Source: Campylorhamphus procurvoides (lineage: Eukaryota > Chordata > Aves > Passeriformes > Dendrocolaptidae). Taken from it: a stretch of 64,000 bases of DNA. Positions within the stretch are counted from its first letter, which is position 1, and the number at the start of each line of letters is the position of its first letter. Below the pieces are notes generated by a model, which ran no database searches, was not told the DNA's origin, and saw nothing but the letters and a program-made list of their open reading frames with translations. The stretch lies in assembly GCA_013396655.1 (NCBI GenBank), contig WBMV01007620.1, positions 496,001-560,000 of the forward strand. The letters run 5' to 3'. This document shows positions 1-44,500 of the stretch, one piece after another. The position numbers and the translations under genes are program-made.

Positions 1-399
1 TGTTCCCTGTAACAACAAAGTTGATCCTGCATCACCCCACCCAATCCCCCTGCCAAAATGACATTACATTAGTATCTAGTAAATTTTTCAGAGAACACAG
101 TGAGATGTGGCAGGAAGCAGCGTGAAAGGCAAAGTGGGGGGAACAAAATAAATCCAGCCAGCTTCTCCCCTGTGCAAAATATCAAGTTTTTGTGTAATGC
201 AAAAGCAACGCAGGAATTACACTTCTAATGTCAACAAAGGCCCAAGGATTTCAGCTCAGGCCCACTGCTGTATTTAAAAGAAAATAATGCTGCCACCTAG
301 TGCCTTATCCCTCCTCCTTGCTAGACTGGCCCCAAAAACAGAGCCCCCCTGTAGGACTGCGAGCCCGGTAAGTCACTAAAGGGCTGGTGCAGAGCAGTC

Positions 400-680
400 A
401 GCAGCACCTCCACAGCCCCAGCTCTACCATGGCACAGTGACACTCAGGGACCAGCACAGCCCAAACACAGCAGCACCTCCACAGCCACAGCTCTACCATG
501 GCACAGTGACACTCAGGGACCAGCACAGCCCAAACACAGCAGCACCTCCACAGCCACAGCTCTACCATGGCACAGTGACACTCAGGGACCAGCACAGCCC
601 AAACACAGCAGCACCTCCACAGCCACAGCTCTACCATGGCACAGTGACACTCAGGGACCAGCACAGCCCAAGCACAGCAG
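400..680. repeat. 69-bp minisatellite, about four copies
   Basis: Near-identical 69-bp units (for example CACTCAGGGACCAGCACAGC in each) in PHKA2 intron 27. As 69 is divisible by three and the unit lacks stops in some frames, repetitive open frames appear on both strands; they are not genes. Confidence 0.95.
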
Positions 681-849
681 CCAGGGGCCTCTGCTTCCCT
701 GCCAGGTCATGTCCTGTGAAGAATCACTAACTCATCTTTATTGCCACCAACAAATGCTCTGTGTTAAGACCATGCAAAAATGCCACTCCTTTTTTTAAGG
801 CTTATTCAATCTGTTTCTTGCAATCAAAGGAAAACACCAAACACTTCTT

Positions 850-1152
850 TAGATGAGGCTGCTCAAAGCCCCATCCAATCTGACCTTAACACTTCCAGGC
901 ACAGAACATTCACAACTTCACTGGACAACCTGCTCCACTGCCTCTCCACCTTCATGGTGAAAAAGTATTCCTTATATCTAATCTAAACCTACCTTCTTTC
1001 AATTTAAAACCACTGCCCCTTGTCCTGTCACTACAGACAGGCCTTGGCAAAAAGCATCTCTTCATCTTTCTTATAAGACCCCTTTACATAATTAAAGGGT
1101 ACAATACAGTCTTCCTGGAGCCTTCTTTTCTCTATGCTGAATAATCCAGGCT
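850..1152 (-). mobile_element. CR1 LINE 3' fragment
   Basis: Plus strand reads as the reverse of a CR1 3' end: ...GCTGCTCAAAGCCCCATCC..., CTTATATCTAATCTAAACC and CCTGGAGCCTTCTTTTCTC. Same orientation as PHKA2. Confidence 0.85.
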
Positions 1153-1377
1153 GAAAAACAGAACCACTCCTACAAATTTATTTTCTTTGATTACTACCTT
1201 CCTATTGATCTAGAGCAAAAGAAAATTATTAATAGAGACACAAAATAGAGAAATCAAAACCACTCAAAACAAAACCATCAGTCACATTCATTCAGAATAT
1301 TTTGGTTGTGTTTTCTGTGATCTCTTCATATACTCAGTTGCATTGTAATTGAAAGTATTTATCTTAAATATACAAAC

Positions 1378-1397
1378 ATATATATATATATATATAC
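1378..1397. repeat. (TA)n simple repeat
   Basis: About ten AT dinucleotides in PHKA2 intron 27. Confidence 0.9.
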
Positions 1398-1856
1398 ATG
1401 TGGAATATTTTGTATATTCCAGCAATAATCATCCTCCATTCCTGAAGAAACAGAACTGGAACAAAACAAGATTCCTTTTCCATATGTATCTTTACCAAAA
1501 GACATGTGTTCCACTTCTGCAACTTAGGCCAAGTACAAGAATGTACACTGCATGAAAGCTTCACTTTGTACATCTGACCTTCTCTTAGCTAAAGATGACA
1601 AAAGAACTGTTTTTACAGTGGATGCCATGAATGCATTAGAGTTTGTTCAAGTTCTTCTATTTTCAGCATGTGAAACAAGAACAAAAGAGGCAGCACATTT
1701 TTGGAGGAAATATCCCCTAACTGCCTTTTATTTAGTGATCAACTTTAAAATCAAAACAACTTTGGAAACTTCTGTTATTTAGCAGGAATAAAACCTAATA
1801 TAACACAGTTCCAGAACAACTGCACTTTATGATGAGCATTGACAGAAAACCCTCAC

Positions 1857-34620
<32,764 letters not shown>

Positions 34621-34770
34621 GGTCTATTTTTTACATCCTTTTCGTAAATTCGTAAAATACGCTTGGAAAGGCCAGAATACTTACGGGAAGTTACCCCACC
34701 ACCAGCCCCCCACCCCTCAGCCTGAAACACCCCACAGTTTGGAGATCTCATGGAATTTTAAAAAGATTAG

Positions 34771-34835
34771 GCAGGTAGGTAGATAGATACCTACCTAATA
34801 TAGATAGATATCTATAGATAGATAGATAGATAGAC

Positions 34836-34884
<49 letters not shown>
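34771..34884. repeat. (GATA)n microsatellite
   Basis: Nearly pure GATA/TAGA repeats, about 20 units in the right half. The left half holds the near-palindrome TAGGTAGATAGATACCTACC. Located 0.37 kb upstream of the PHKA2 ATG. Confidence 0.97.
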
Positions 34885-34885
<1 letters not shown>

Positions 34886-34937
34886 AGCCAAGACTTTTTC
34901 AGGTGTTTTCACACCCCCGTCTCGGCTTTGCCACTTA

Positions 34938-35020
34938 ACCAAGGAAGAAGGCTCTGGAGATTCCTGAAGGACACGAACCATGAAGAAAGAAGACTCAGGA
35001 GATTCCTGGAGAACACGAAG
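34938..35020. repeat. Two-copy imperfect tandem repeat (about 40 bp)
   Basis: GGAGATTCCTGAAGGACACGAA and AGGAGATTCCTGGAGAACACGAA occur in register about 40 bp apart between the genes. Origin unknown. Confidence 0.6.
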
Positions 35021-36449
35021 CTGCTGTTTACTTCCCACAGGCATTCCCCAGGGACACAGAGCAGCGCATCATTCTGGCTCCCTATGCCCTGGCCTGGCTG
35101 CAGTGTGCAGTTCCCCAACAGGACTGAGGGTGTCAGGCAAGGAGGACCGAGACATTTGCAAACACTTAAAACCCACAAACAAACCAACCTGTTACACACA
35201 GCTGCAAAATCTTCAGCACATTCCCTCTGTGCTCCTGCCAACAAGAGTACAAACAGATGCTGAACACCACACAGAAGTTGCAGAGTAGCTGAAGGTGTGG
35301 GATTCCCTCAGATTTCGGAAAGGATTTTTTCCTATTGTGTTTTTTTTTCCTCACGTGAAATCGCAGCATTAACAGAGTTAATATCGTAACTTCCTCTTGC
35401 AGTGCTTCCTTCACTGACAAACTGGCAGCCATTCTTGAGAAAAGAGCATTCCAAGGAGATATGTTCAACAAACACCAGACACCTACACTCCACAGGTTCC
35501 ACCAGGAAGGGACAGGGGTTCACCATGTCCATCGGCCAGAGCCATGTGGTGAAGGCTGTGCTGTCCTAGGCCCAGTTCACTCTCCCCTAACCTCCACTCC
35601 AGCTCCCCCCTCCAGGGCACTGCTTTTTGCAGACACTGCCTGCACTTAGGGAGCAGGTCTGCTGAGCAAAGGTGGTGCCAGCTGCACACGGCGAGTTGCT
35701 GTTTATCGGTGACTGAGCTTCAAACCTCCTTACAGATGTTCCTGACTTAGCTTTGCAGCCACAAGCTGATGCACACAACTTAACTCGCACTCTGGGAAAG
35801 GGTCGCAGCTTTCACCAAGCTCTGGGTGCCATGGCTAAACTCCTAGCAGTGCCCAAGGGACCAAATACCAAAAGGATACTGTAACACTCACTGTGAAAAC
35901 ACCTTCTCGGCTAGGTTAAAAATTATTTACTGAGCTGAAATAATATGCTGGTGTGAGTGCAAAATTTTGCTACAATATATGCATGCTTTTAAGTGGCAAA
36001 GTCAGAAAGGGGCCCCCACCCCTAGGGATACATAAGATGAAAAGTATTTAAAGAATCCTTACATATCCTACTGTTCAAGAAAAATAAAAAGAAAAAGAAG
36101 ACTCCAAGTAGGTCAGTGACACTGGAATGTCACTGTGATGTGAAAACACCATGTGTTTTCATAGGGAATTTTATTACTGAAGCCAAACAGCTATGTGCTT
36201 TTGCTTATAGCATTCTTGTGGGAGAGCTTCAGCAGACTTGAGGGCAGGCATTGGCTGGACAGACTTAAGTCAGGGCTTCCTCTGCTAAAATTCAAGTCTT
36301 CTAGACCATGAAAGGTAAAGTATGTGAGAGATGATAAATGTAGCAGCATTTCCTCCAAGAAGTTACATACTGCACCTCATGTAATCTAAAGAACTGTAAC
36401 ACAAGCCAGTATAAGTGACACATTATCTAAAAGACAAAGTTTATATATT
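35021..36449. other. Intergenic spacer between ADGRG2 and PHKA2
   Basis: No gene, RNA or transposon recognised. Moderately GC-rich at 35.0-35.8 kb, AT-rich after. Confidence 0.65.
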
Positions 36450-36467
36450 TTGTGTTGTACTTGCAAA

Positions 36468-36473
36468 TTTATT
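36468..36473 (-). promoter_or_regulatory. ADGRG2: Candidate polyadenylation signal of ADGRG2 (distal)
   Basis: AATAAA on the minus strand about 1.87 kb after the stop codon. Chance hexamers are common in such AT-rich DNA. Confidence 0.3.
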
Positions 36474-37509
36474 ATTTTTTTACAGTTGAAAATATAAATA
36501 TAATAACATTAAATAAATTTACAAGAAACACTGCAAAGGCAATTAGCCAAATTGTTAAAGCATTCACAGAAATGCATTACAGCTACCAGCATTCCAGGAT
36601 GGGCTTTCATGAACATGCAGCTAAATCCTTGCGGATAAACACAACAAATCCTTTAATTTCTCACATTAAAAGCATATTCAGAGTAATCTTAGACACAGGT
36701 GACCGAAAGAACCCATGTGTTGCCCATAGGACCACAGGAGGGTTTGAGTCCTGAAGAGGTTCAATTGCTGGACTGCAACAGAGCCCCAGATAGGAGGCAT
36801 TTAACTGATGCTTTTGTTGGGAAGAGTGTTTCCAGGGCTCCCTGCCAAGTCCTCTGGGAAAGCAAAGCCCTTGCTCCCCTTCAGCATGCATCTGCTTCAC
36901 ACAGCCCCCTTTGCAGGGTCTGCTACTCTGCAGTCTGGTGCCAGTTTGTTCTAGCTCTTGCTCCAGGAGCATCCAGCCTTTGCCTATGAACACAAATTAA
37001 AAAAGCAGTGGCCACAGCCACACATCTGTGTGAGGAAGAAGAGGTACAACCAGGGCTCAGGCTAATTTCTGTCCAGGAAGAATCTTCACAATGTTGTATG
37101 GGGGTTCAGTTGTTTTGCATGAAGAGACAAAAATCCATCTTTTTCAGGCAAATATCACAAAGGGAACAAAATTTTGCTTCATCAATTACTGATCTAGGGC
37201 TTCAAGATTTGGTTTGCCAACCAAGGGCCAAAGCACAAGCAGAAATACTCATTAGAATAGTCCAAGAGCTGCCCCTTAAAAAACAGCTACACAATGAAAC
37301 AATTTCTCAGCTACTAAATATAGCAGCTGGTATTTACTACTTCTTTTTTTTTTTTCCCAAAAACCCCAAACTTCTCTACTTTCATTACTGCAAATGAGAG
37401 ATGGTAGTGTGTGCAATCTCTGGAACCACCACTCAAGACAAAAACTGAGCCTGCTGAAATCAATGGCAAAAACTCCGATGGACTTCCTCAAGCTACTAAC
37501 AACTTTATG

Positions 37510-37515
37510 TTTATT
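37510..37515 (-). promoter_or_regulatory. ADGRG2: Candidate polyadenylation signal of ADGRG2 (proximal)
   Basis: AATAAA on the minus strand, 0.83 kb after the stop codon; an alternative to the distal one. Confidence 0.25.
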
Positions 37516-38339
37516 AACCTACGGACTATTTATCACTCCCTCATTCATGGCTCTCTGCTTGGATTGTATCCACTTTCTATTCCTTTGTTATGCACTAAAA
37601 GGTTGCTAAAGGTTCAAGATCCATCGTGTTTGTTATTTACAGTCCTCCATCTAGTGCATATATTCAAACCACTATAAGTCATTCCACTTACTGAACAATG
37701 TAACTTCTGTATCATCCTGTGTTAACATTAATTAACTAAAGAAAAATGTGAACTTACAATAAAAGTTAAAAACAAAATACCAGTTATTTCTCTATACATA
37801 GGAATATTTATATTACAAGAAATAAATATAAAAGTATCATTGAGATGCTTAAGGGTTGGTATTTTTCTGTTTATGTACATCACTACAGAGTTTGCTACTA
37901 CAACGTACAAAAAGTTGAAGGCAGTGTAGCTAACGTTTTTAAAGTTAACATCATTTGTATACACAAGCTGTAACTTTCTACATTTATACAGTACTACTAA
38001 GCATTATATCCAGATAAACTTAATTGTAATGAAAAAAGTCTAAACAAAACTTTTGTTTAGATGTAAAAAAAACTCTCAAAAAACCCATTCTGATGAAGAA
38101 TCAAAACGGAAATATGTCAGATGTAATCTGACATCCAAGACCTTTAAAAATAGTAGCTTCCTTTTCTTTTTTGTCTTTAATAATTGTCCTTGTCAATCCA
38201 TTGCATCATTGCATGGTTGCCCTGAAGTTCCGGTACCATATATTAAATAAAATCAGTTCTTGGTCTGCTCACATTATGTAAAACTGTTAAAGTAAAACTC
38301 TACTTCACACTGTAAAACCATGTCCTGTTTAAAGGGGAA

Positions 38340-38524
38340 TCACATTTTCTCCATAGAATTTAGGCTTCCTCTCTTTGAAGTCCTTCTGAGCGAGATATGG
38401 CTTTCTTGGCTACCAGTATCATCCTTGTCTTGAAATACAAGTTGTTTGCCTGAAAAGTCATGGAGGCACACATCACCATTCTGTATGCTGAAAGGAACAC
38501 CATTCTTCTCACTGGAAAGATGGC
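38340..38524 (-). CDS. ADGRG2: ADGRG2 last coding exon (tail and stop)
   Basis: Encodes [20 protein letters not shown], then LHDFSGKQ to SLNSMEKM and TGA at 38342-38340. The last residues resemble mammalian TSKRGSLHFIEQM. Confidence 0.95.
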
Positions 38525-41500
38525 CTGTTGAAACAAAAAAAGTGCATCCTCTGTGAGAAAGGTTCAGAATTAAGTCTCACATGCTTTCTCAGTCACTGAA
38601 GGGAGTTCATGGACTCTCATTTTATTCCTGCAACAAATAAAAAAATGTGAATTGTACATATTTCTCTTTCTGTGACTTCATGAAATTTGAGAGATGTTAA
38701 TATATTTATGTATAATAGGATTCCACAGTTTAAAGCAGTGAGGGTCACTAGTCTCAAAATGTAGACTTTGACTTGAAATAAATATCACTAGATAAGATGC
38801 AAAATACTTCTAATTTTAGTTTTGCTTTATCAAGTTAAATTTAAAAGGCTTCTCAGGTATGCCACGAATCCAAAAGAAGAAAGCATTTGAGAAAACAGCA
38901 ATTATTTTTTGACTTTGAAAGGCATTCAATTAGGTCCAATTAAGGGGTTTTTCTGGAGCTCACTTTTTAAAATGAAGCATTGCAATGTTATTTTGAAGCT
39001 CTGGCTGTGAGAGCAGGGTAATCAGGTACAGCAAACCGGAAGGCCCCATGTTCCTAGCACCAGTCAACTGCCTGTTGGAGGCACCTGCCCAGCCTTTCTG
39101 AGATACAACTACCCATGTTTGGAAGATTAAAGGTAAGAAACTGTCTCAAAGAGCTTTGCTTGGAGGATCAGCTCTATCCAAGCCTAGGTTTAGAATCTTC
39201 TTGTGGAAGGCTGAAAGGCCCAGAAGAATTATTTAGTCAAACTATGCAGGCAAGGTATCGTACAATTCTCTTGACATGAGTGGAGGATGTGGTACTTGGG
39301 TCACAGCATTCAAAATATACAATAAAATACAGGAGGAAATGAGTTGGGTCATCTGAGACATCCATGTTTGTGTGTGCACTGGAACAAAGCTCTTTCAGCT
39401 GCTTTGTCTGAGAAGCCTTTGGCACCGGACAAACAGACTCTCACACTGGAAAGATCTAATTATGTGAATAAACTAGGACAGAATTGGAGCACATCCCACA
39501 GAACTGGCATCACTCAATGGTTTAGATAATCAATTTAGCATCTCATTCTAAAATACTATCCAAAACAACAAAAACTTTTTCCAGAAAGCCACAACAGGAC
39601 TGTTCACTCAGTTGCTACAACAAACAAGTTCAATAGAACATTTCTGTTATCTTTCTTTCTGTTTAGAAAAGCAGTCAAAATGCTTTTGTAGCTGTGTATA
39701 AGCACGTAAAATGTTGCAGGGAGAGATGGCATCTTTCATCAGAGTAATTAACACAGCTAGGGAAAAAACCAACACCCATCAAGACATGGAGGCTTTTGTG
39801 CCTGAAAACTTCTCTCTTTGAAAGGTAGTACTTCTACCTAAAATATTGCCTGACTTTGGTGGTGAGAGTGACTGGATTCTGGTTCTCAACTGACCTGTTA
39901 GATACAAATTATCGCATTGTGTGGTATCCAAAAAGGAGTTTTTATAAAGGAGTGTCAAAAAAAACCCCAAACAAGCGCAGTTTGCAAGCTGTTCAGGGAA
40001 TGTCCAAATGCCATTTCCTGAAGTGTTGTGATTTCTTTACAATATGCAGCTAGTACATTCAAAGGGACAGTAGCCTATTAAGGGAGGAGCACATATGAAT
40101 TCCATAGCTTTTACTCTGTACATCTGAGAGGTTATCTGCTGAGATTATCCCATGGATTATCTGCTTTCTTCTGGCAGCATGGGCCAGCAAATGAGGGCAG
40201 CATCACCTCTCTGAGCATGTTCAACAACTTCATAGCTAACATTCTAGCTGATGACATGACTTCTTAGGCTCAACTCTTAGTCAGTTGGGAAAGATACCTC
40301 AAGCACACAGGAGTAATGTCCTCTGAGTTTTGCTTGCCTCAAGTTTTTATGCAATACAGATTTTTAAGTTATTTTTCTCTTTGAAAAATTTATTGTCTTT
40401 TTTGAGAGCTCGAATCAGCAGCATGACATATGCCCAAGAAGACTGTGAAAAACTAGATTATGTCCACTGAATAAAGATCAGTTTTTAGTAAGTACATTCA
40501 GTGGTGATTCCTATCTAGTTTTCTCAACAGACAAATAAGCCACACCAAATTGCAAGTGAAATTGAGTCGAGTGCTATGTACCACCTGCACTTCAACTTTT
40601 CAGGAACAGAGCAGAGGGCAGAAGTTCAGAGGACAGCACTATGTTAGAACAGGAAGGACAGAGAATTTTACTTTTGAAGAATTGTTTCTTACAACAACTA
40701 TTTTTCTGTTAGGCAAAAACATCCTTTAAATCCCCCTAGGGGAAATAAAGAGCTACAGAGAAATTCAGCTTCAGTGTTTTCTCTGTAGCCAACAGTGAGA
40801 AAGTCCCCTCAGCAGTGCTCTCTTCACTGAGAACTTCTATAAGTTAGTCTCCATTTTCCCCTCTCCTCTCATAAGCAGCTTCCATATGAGCACTCCATTA
40901 ATGTTCTTCCTCATATTACCCCCTACATGATTTCTTTCAGACTTTCAAACTATACTATTATCCTGTATTTCTTTCTTCTTCAGGCAATGTTTGTTTTAAT
41001 ATGGTTTAAAATATGAACTATTTCAAAATGTGCTTGAAGTATATTGTGATATATTCAGGTGCCACGAAATGTGTCAGCAGCAGCTGCTGGTTCAGTAATT
41101 GCTATAATAACAAATATTACCTGCTAATTGATACACAAACCAAGAGTTCCCACTGACTAGGAGAAATGAGTATTTCACATCTTTGACTATAGTTCCCTAA
41201 AATGGAAGTGTGATATTATTTGTGAGGAAATCCTGAAATATTCTGACCTTATATATACGAATAACCAGCACTTCCCTTTACATTAGCATGAAAGAGCATG
41301 GCAGTTGTGCTTTAAGACAAGAAAAAAATAGACTGAGAAATACTATAATTGATTATACTTACCATTTCCATTTGCATGCACTGAATAATCATTATTCATT
41401 AGCAGTGTTGTAGAGTTAGTGGAGTTACTGTTTGATTGTAAGGAATTGGAAGAACTGGATACTCCTTGATTTACAGTCTGCTTCTTTAACCCATTAGTAG

Positions 41501-44500
41501 CAGTTCTACTCCAGTCTACAACAGACATATGACACAGAAAATAGCACAATTCATACAAGAAATATGTAAAATTATAATTAATAATGCAACTGAATTAAAA
41601 ACAAGGCTTTACACACTCTTCTCATAGTATTCTAGACTAAATTATATTCTCCTAAGAACTTAAAGATTCTTGATGCTTAAAATTATTTAAATATAGTTCC
41701 TTTTTCTCCTGTCCCTTTTTCTTAACACAAGCAGCCAACTGTCATAGCTTTACAACTGCAGACCAGATGAGAAAAACAGCTAAAGTGCAGTCGATCCTCT
41801 AAGTTAAAGTGTATGGAATGTATATAGCTTTATGAGAAGTCAGCTACTGATTAACGAAATAACTTAAAATAATGTATAGCTTTTTTTTTTGCTTTAAACC
41901 ATGCTTCACTTTGTTTTTGTGGAAGTCACTGGTAAAACTACAGTTGAGCCAGAAGCTGGAACAAATCTTACCGTTTCTAACTGACCAAAAGTCTTCTGCA
42001 AAGACATGCCTTTATCCTGCAGTGGAAGAGGTCAACTGCAGTTAACAGCTTAAGGCAACAGCATGTAAGAACTATATCAGCTACCACTTTTAAAGAGTAT
42101 AATTTGGGAGGTTTATTATACCTCGGATAATAAATTAGAACTGCAACTGCAGCAACATGATTAATCGATGTTTTTTTAAAGTATTACAAAATACTAGGAA
42201 CTTAACACTGAGAATAAGTATTCAGAAGTAAAAAAAAATTAAGCAAAAACAAAATAAAAAAAATATTTCATATTTACCAGAGTTTTCAGCCAGCCTGAAT
42301 TTTCCACAACAGAGATATCTTCTCCACTGTTTACGGACATTATCCTTTGTTACACAATAGAAGATGAAAATGAAGAACCCTGCAAATCAATAACATTGGA
42401 GAATGTTGCAAAATTTACTTTTACTACTTCTTAATGAACAATGTTTTGGTTTTCTTTCATTTGTTTTAAATGTCGAAGCGAAAGTAATACTTCTTTGGTG
42501 AAAAAGTTTACAATTTTGAACATTGCAGACTACTTTTTCCTTACAAAGATTAATCATACATACAAAGGGAAAACCAGCAAATACAACCAATAAAAAAACA
42601 TCCAAGAAGTGCATAAAGTTTCCTTCAATCAATAAAAAGGAGAAAATTCTATTGATCCTGAAATTTACTTAATGCCTTTGGAAAAGAATTCAAAGCAGTG
42701 CCAGAGTGTATGATATGACACTGTCAGGCTGTGCAGCTTTTAGAACATGGTGTGACACCATCACATCTTTTACTAGCATCCAACCTGTTACCAGAAAATA
42801 ACTAATATCTAAAATAATAAATAAATGGCACTTCCTTTACTACAATTTCAAAGTCAAATATTTTCTAGAAAGGATGGTGCTCATCCCACCTTTTGCCAGA
42901 GCCACATTACAAACTCTGTCTGCTTCTCATTCACTACTAACTTCCCCTACTTAGAAGTCCATCATTGTCTCTCTTTAAGGAAAAGTGGCACTCAGTACTT
43001 GCACAATTTTCCATCTGTAATATTTCCTTTAAAACAGATGTGTTGGGTTTACAGTGAATAGAAACCAACCTGAGATAAAGCTAAATGATCAGACTGGTGC
43101 AGACACACATGTTATATTTACACTTCTTTTCAGACAAATTAAGCACATACAATCCCACTAGAAGAGATTACCCAAATCTTTCTTTGCTTAAGTGTATTTC
43201 TTAACTTTGGTTTTTAGGATTAGTTTCTGAATATAACTAAGTGTTGCTCTATACCAAATGGTTCTATGCCATTTTCAGATACTTTGAAACAGTTTTAAAA
43301 CACCAGTATAGGCTTAATGAAAGTCAGTACAATTTATGCACCTTTATTATTTCTAATATCAAAATTTACCTAGGACCTAACTTCAAACTTGGCAAACAGG
43401 GAACTCAGCTTCATGTAAAAAATTCTCTGACCACACAGCATAGAATCTTGTGTTAGTTCAACACAACCCCACGCAAGACCTGGGAAGACATGAGTCCAGC
43501 CCCTCATGCTACCAAAGAGTAAGGTACTCAAAAATCATCACAGAAAATAGGGGAGAGGTGTATACACTGAACTGTAACTTTAATTGCTTTTGTGTTCTGT
43601 GGAATCACCCAACAAGTCATCTGTGTGCCATTTAAGCAGAAGTTTGGATCAAAACTTCAGCAGGGTAATTCAGGTATCCTTAGATAATTGTAGGCACCTA
43701 CAATACCTATTTATATGAAAGCCTTTGCAGGCTCTGATACTGCCTTTGGATATGCCCCTTAGCATTCTGGTCTTCACAAAGCTTTATGCCTTCGTATCTA
43801 CTTCCCACATGTGCCTAAGTACTACAGGCCATGCTTAAGAGTTAGACCACTACCTTTTAGATGCTGCAGCCTTGCCAGTCTCAATGGCCCTTTGCTGAGT
43901 GTCACATCTAAGCCTTAGGGAAGTGTAGAAATGTTACAGTTTTCACTAGATTAATTGCATTATAATGTGAACACTCACAGTAACCGAGTATTCACAACTG
44001 ATGTGTTGACTACAGAAGCACAGTCACTTCCAGTGATGTCTGGTTTGCATACACTTTTCAAATGATAATATTAAATATACTATGCCTGTAAATAGTATCT
44101 AGATTTCCTGCACCTTACAATAACAAAACTGTAATATAAGATTCCAGTGAAGCAGTATCATCTCTAATATAATTAACATGTTCAAGGACATATAAAAGTT
44201 AAACTTTTATTGCTGAATCAAGAAAATTACATTTCCCAATGTTTTGTTAGTTATATTAAATGCAAGTGGCTGTCCCATGAAGGATGAACTTACCTTGCAA
44301 GGTGTTGAAAATGGTAAAGAGGTAAGTAAATACCTCATTTACTGTGAAGAAAGCAAATCCCCAAGTAATTCCCAACAAGAATGTGAGGCCAGCAACACTC
44401 CTAAGGTCTTGAATACTTGTTTTTCTTTGAGCACCGAGTTGTTTTTTCTTTTTGATACGACAGAGCTGGATCAGCACAACAATGAACATGCTGATATTGA

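Larger units (their letters stand above)
36450..38339 (-). other. ADGRG2: Probable ADGRG2 3' UTR
   Basis: AT-rich, without repeats I recognise, running from the stop codon to a minus-strand AATAAA at 36473-36468. A second AATAAA at 37515-37510 would give a shorter 0.8-kb UTR. The true end is not decidable here. Confidence 0.4.

Noticed and set aside
398..730. Repetitive open frames on both strands over the 0.4-kb repeat
   Set aside because: They follow a 69-bp tandem repeat whose length is a multiple of three; no splice context and no known protein.
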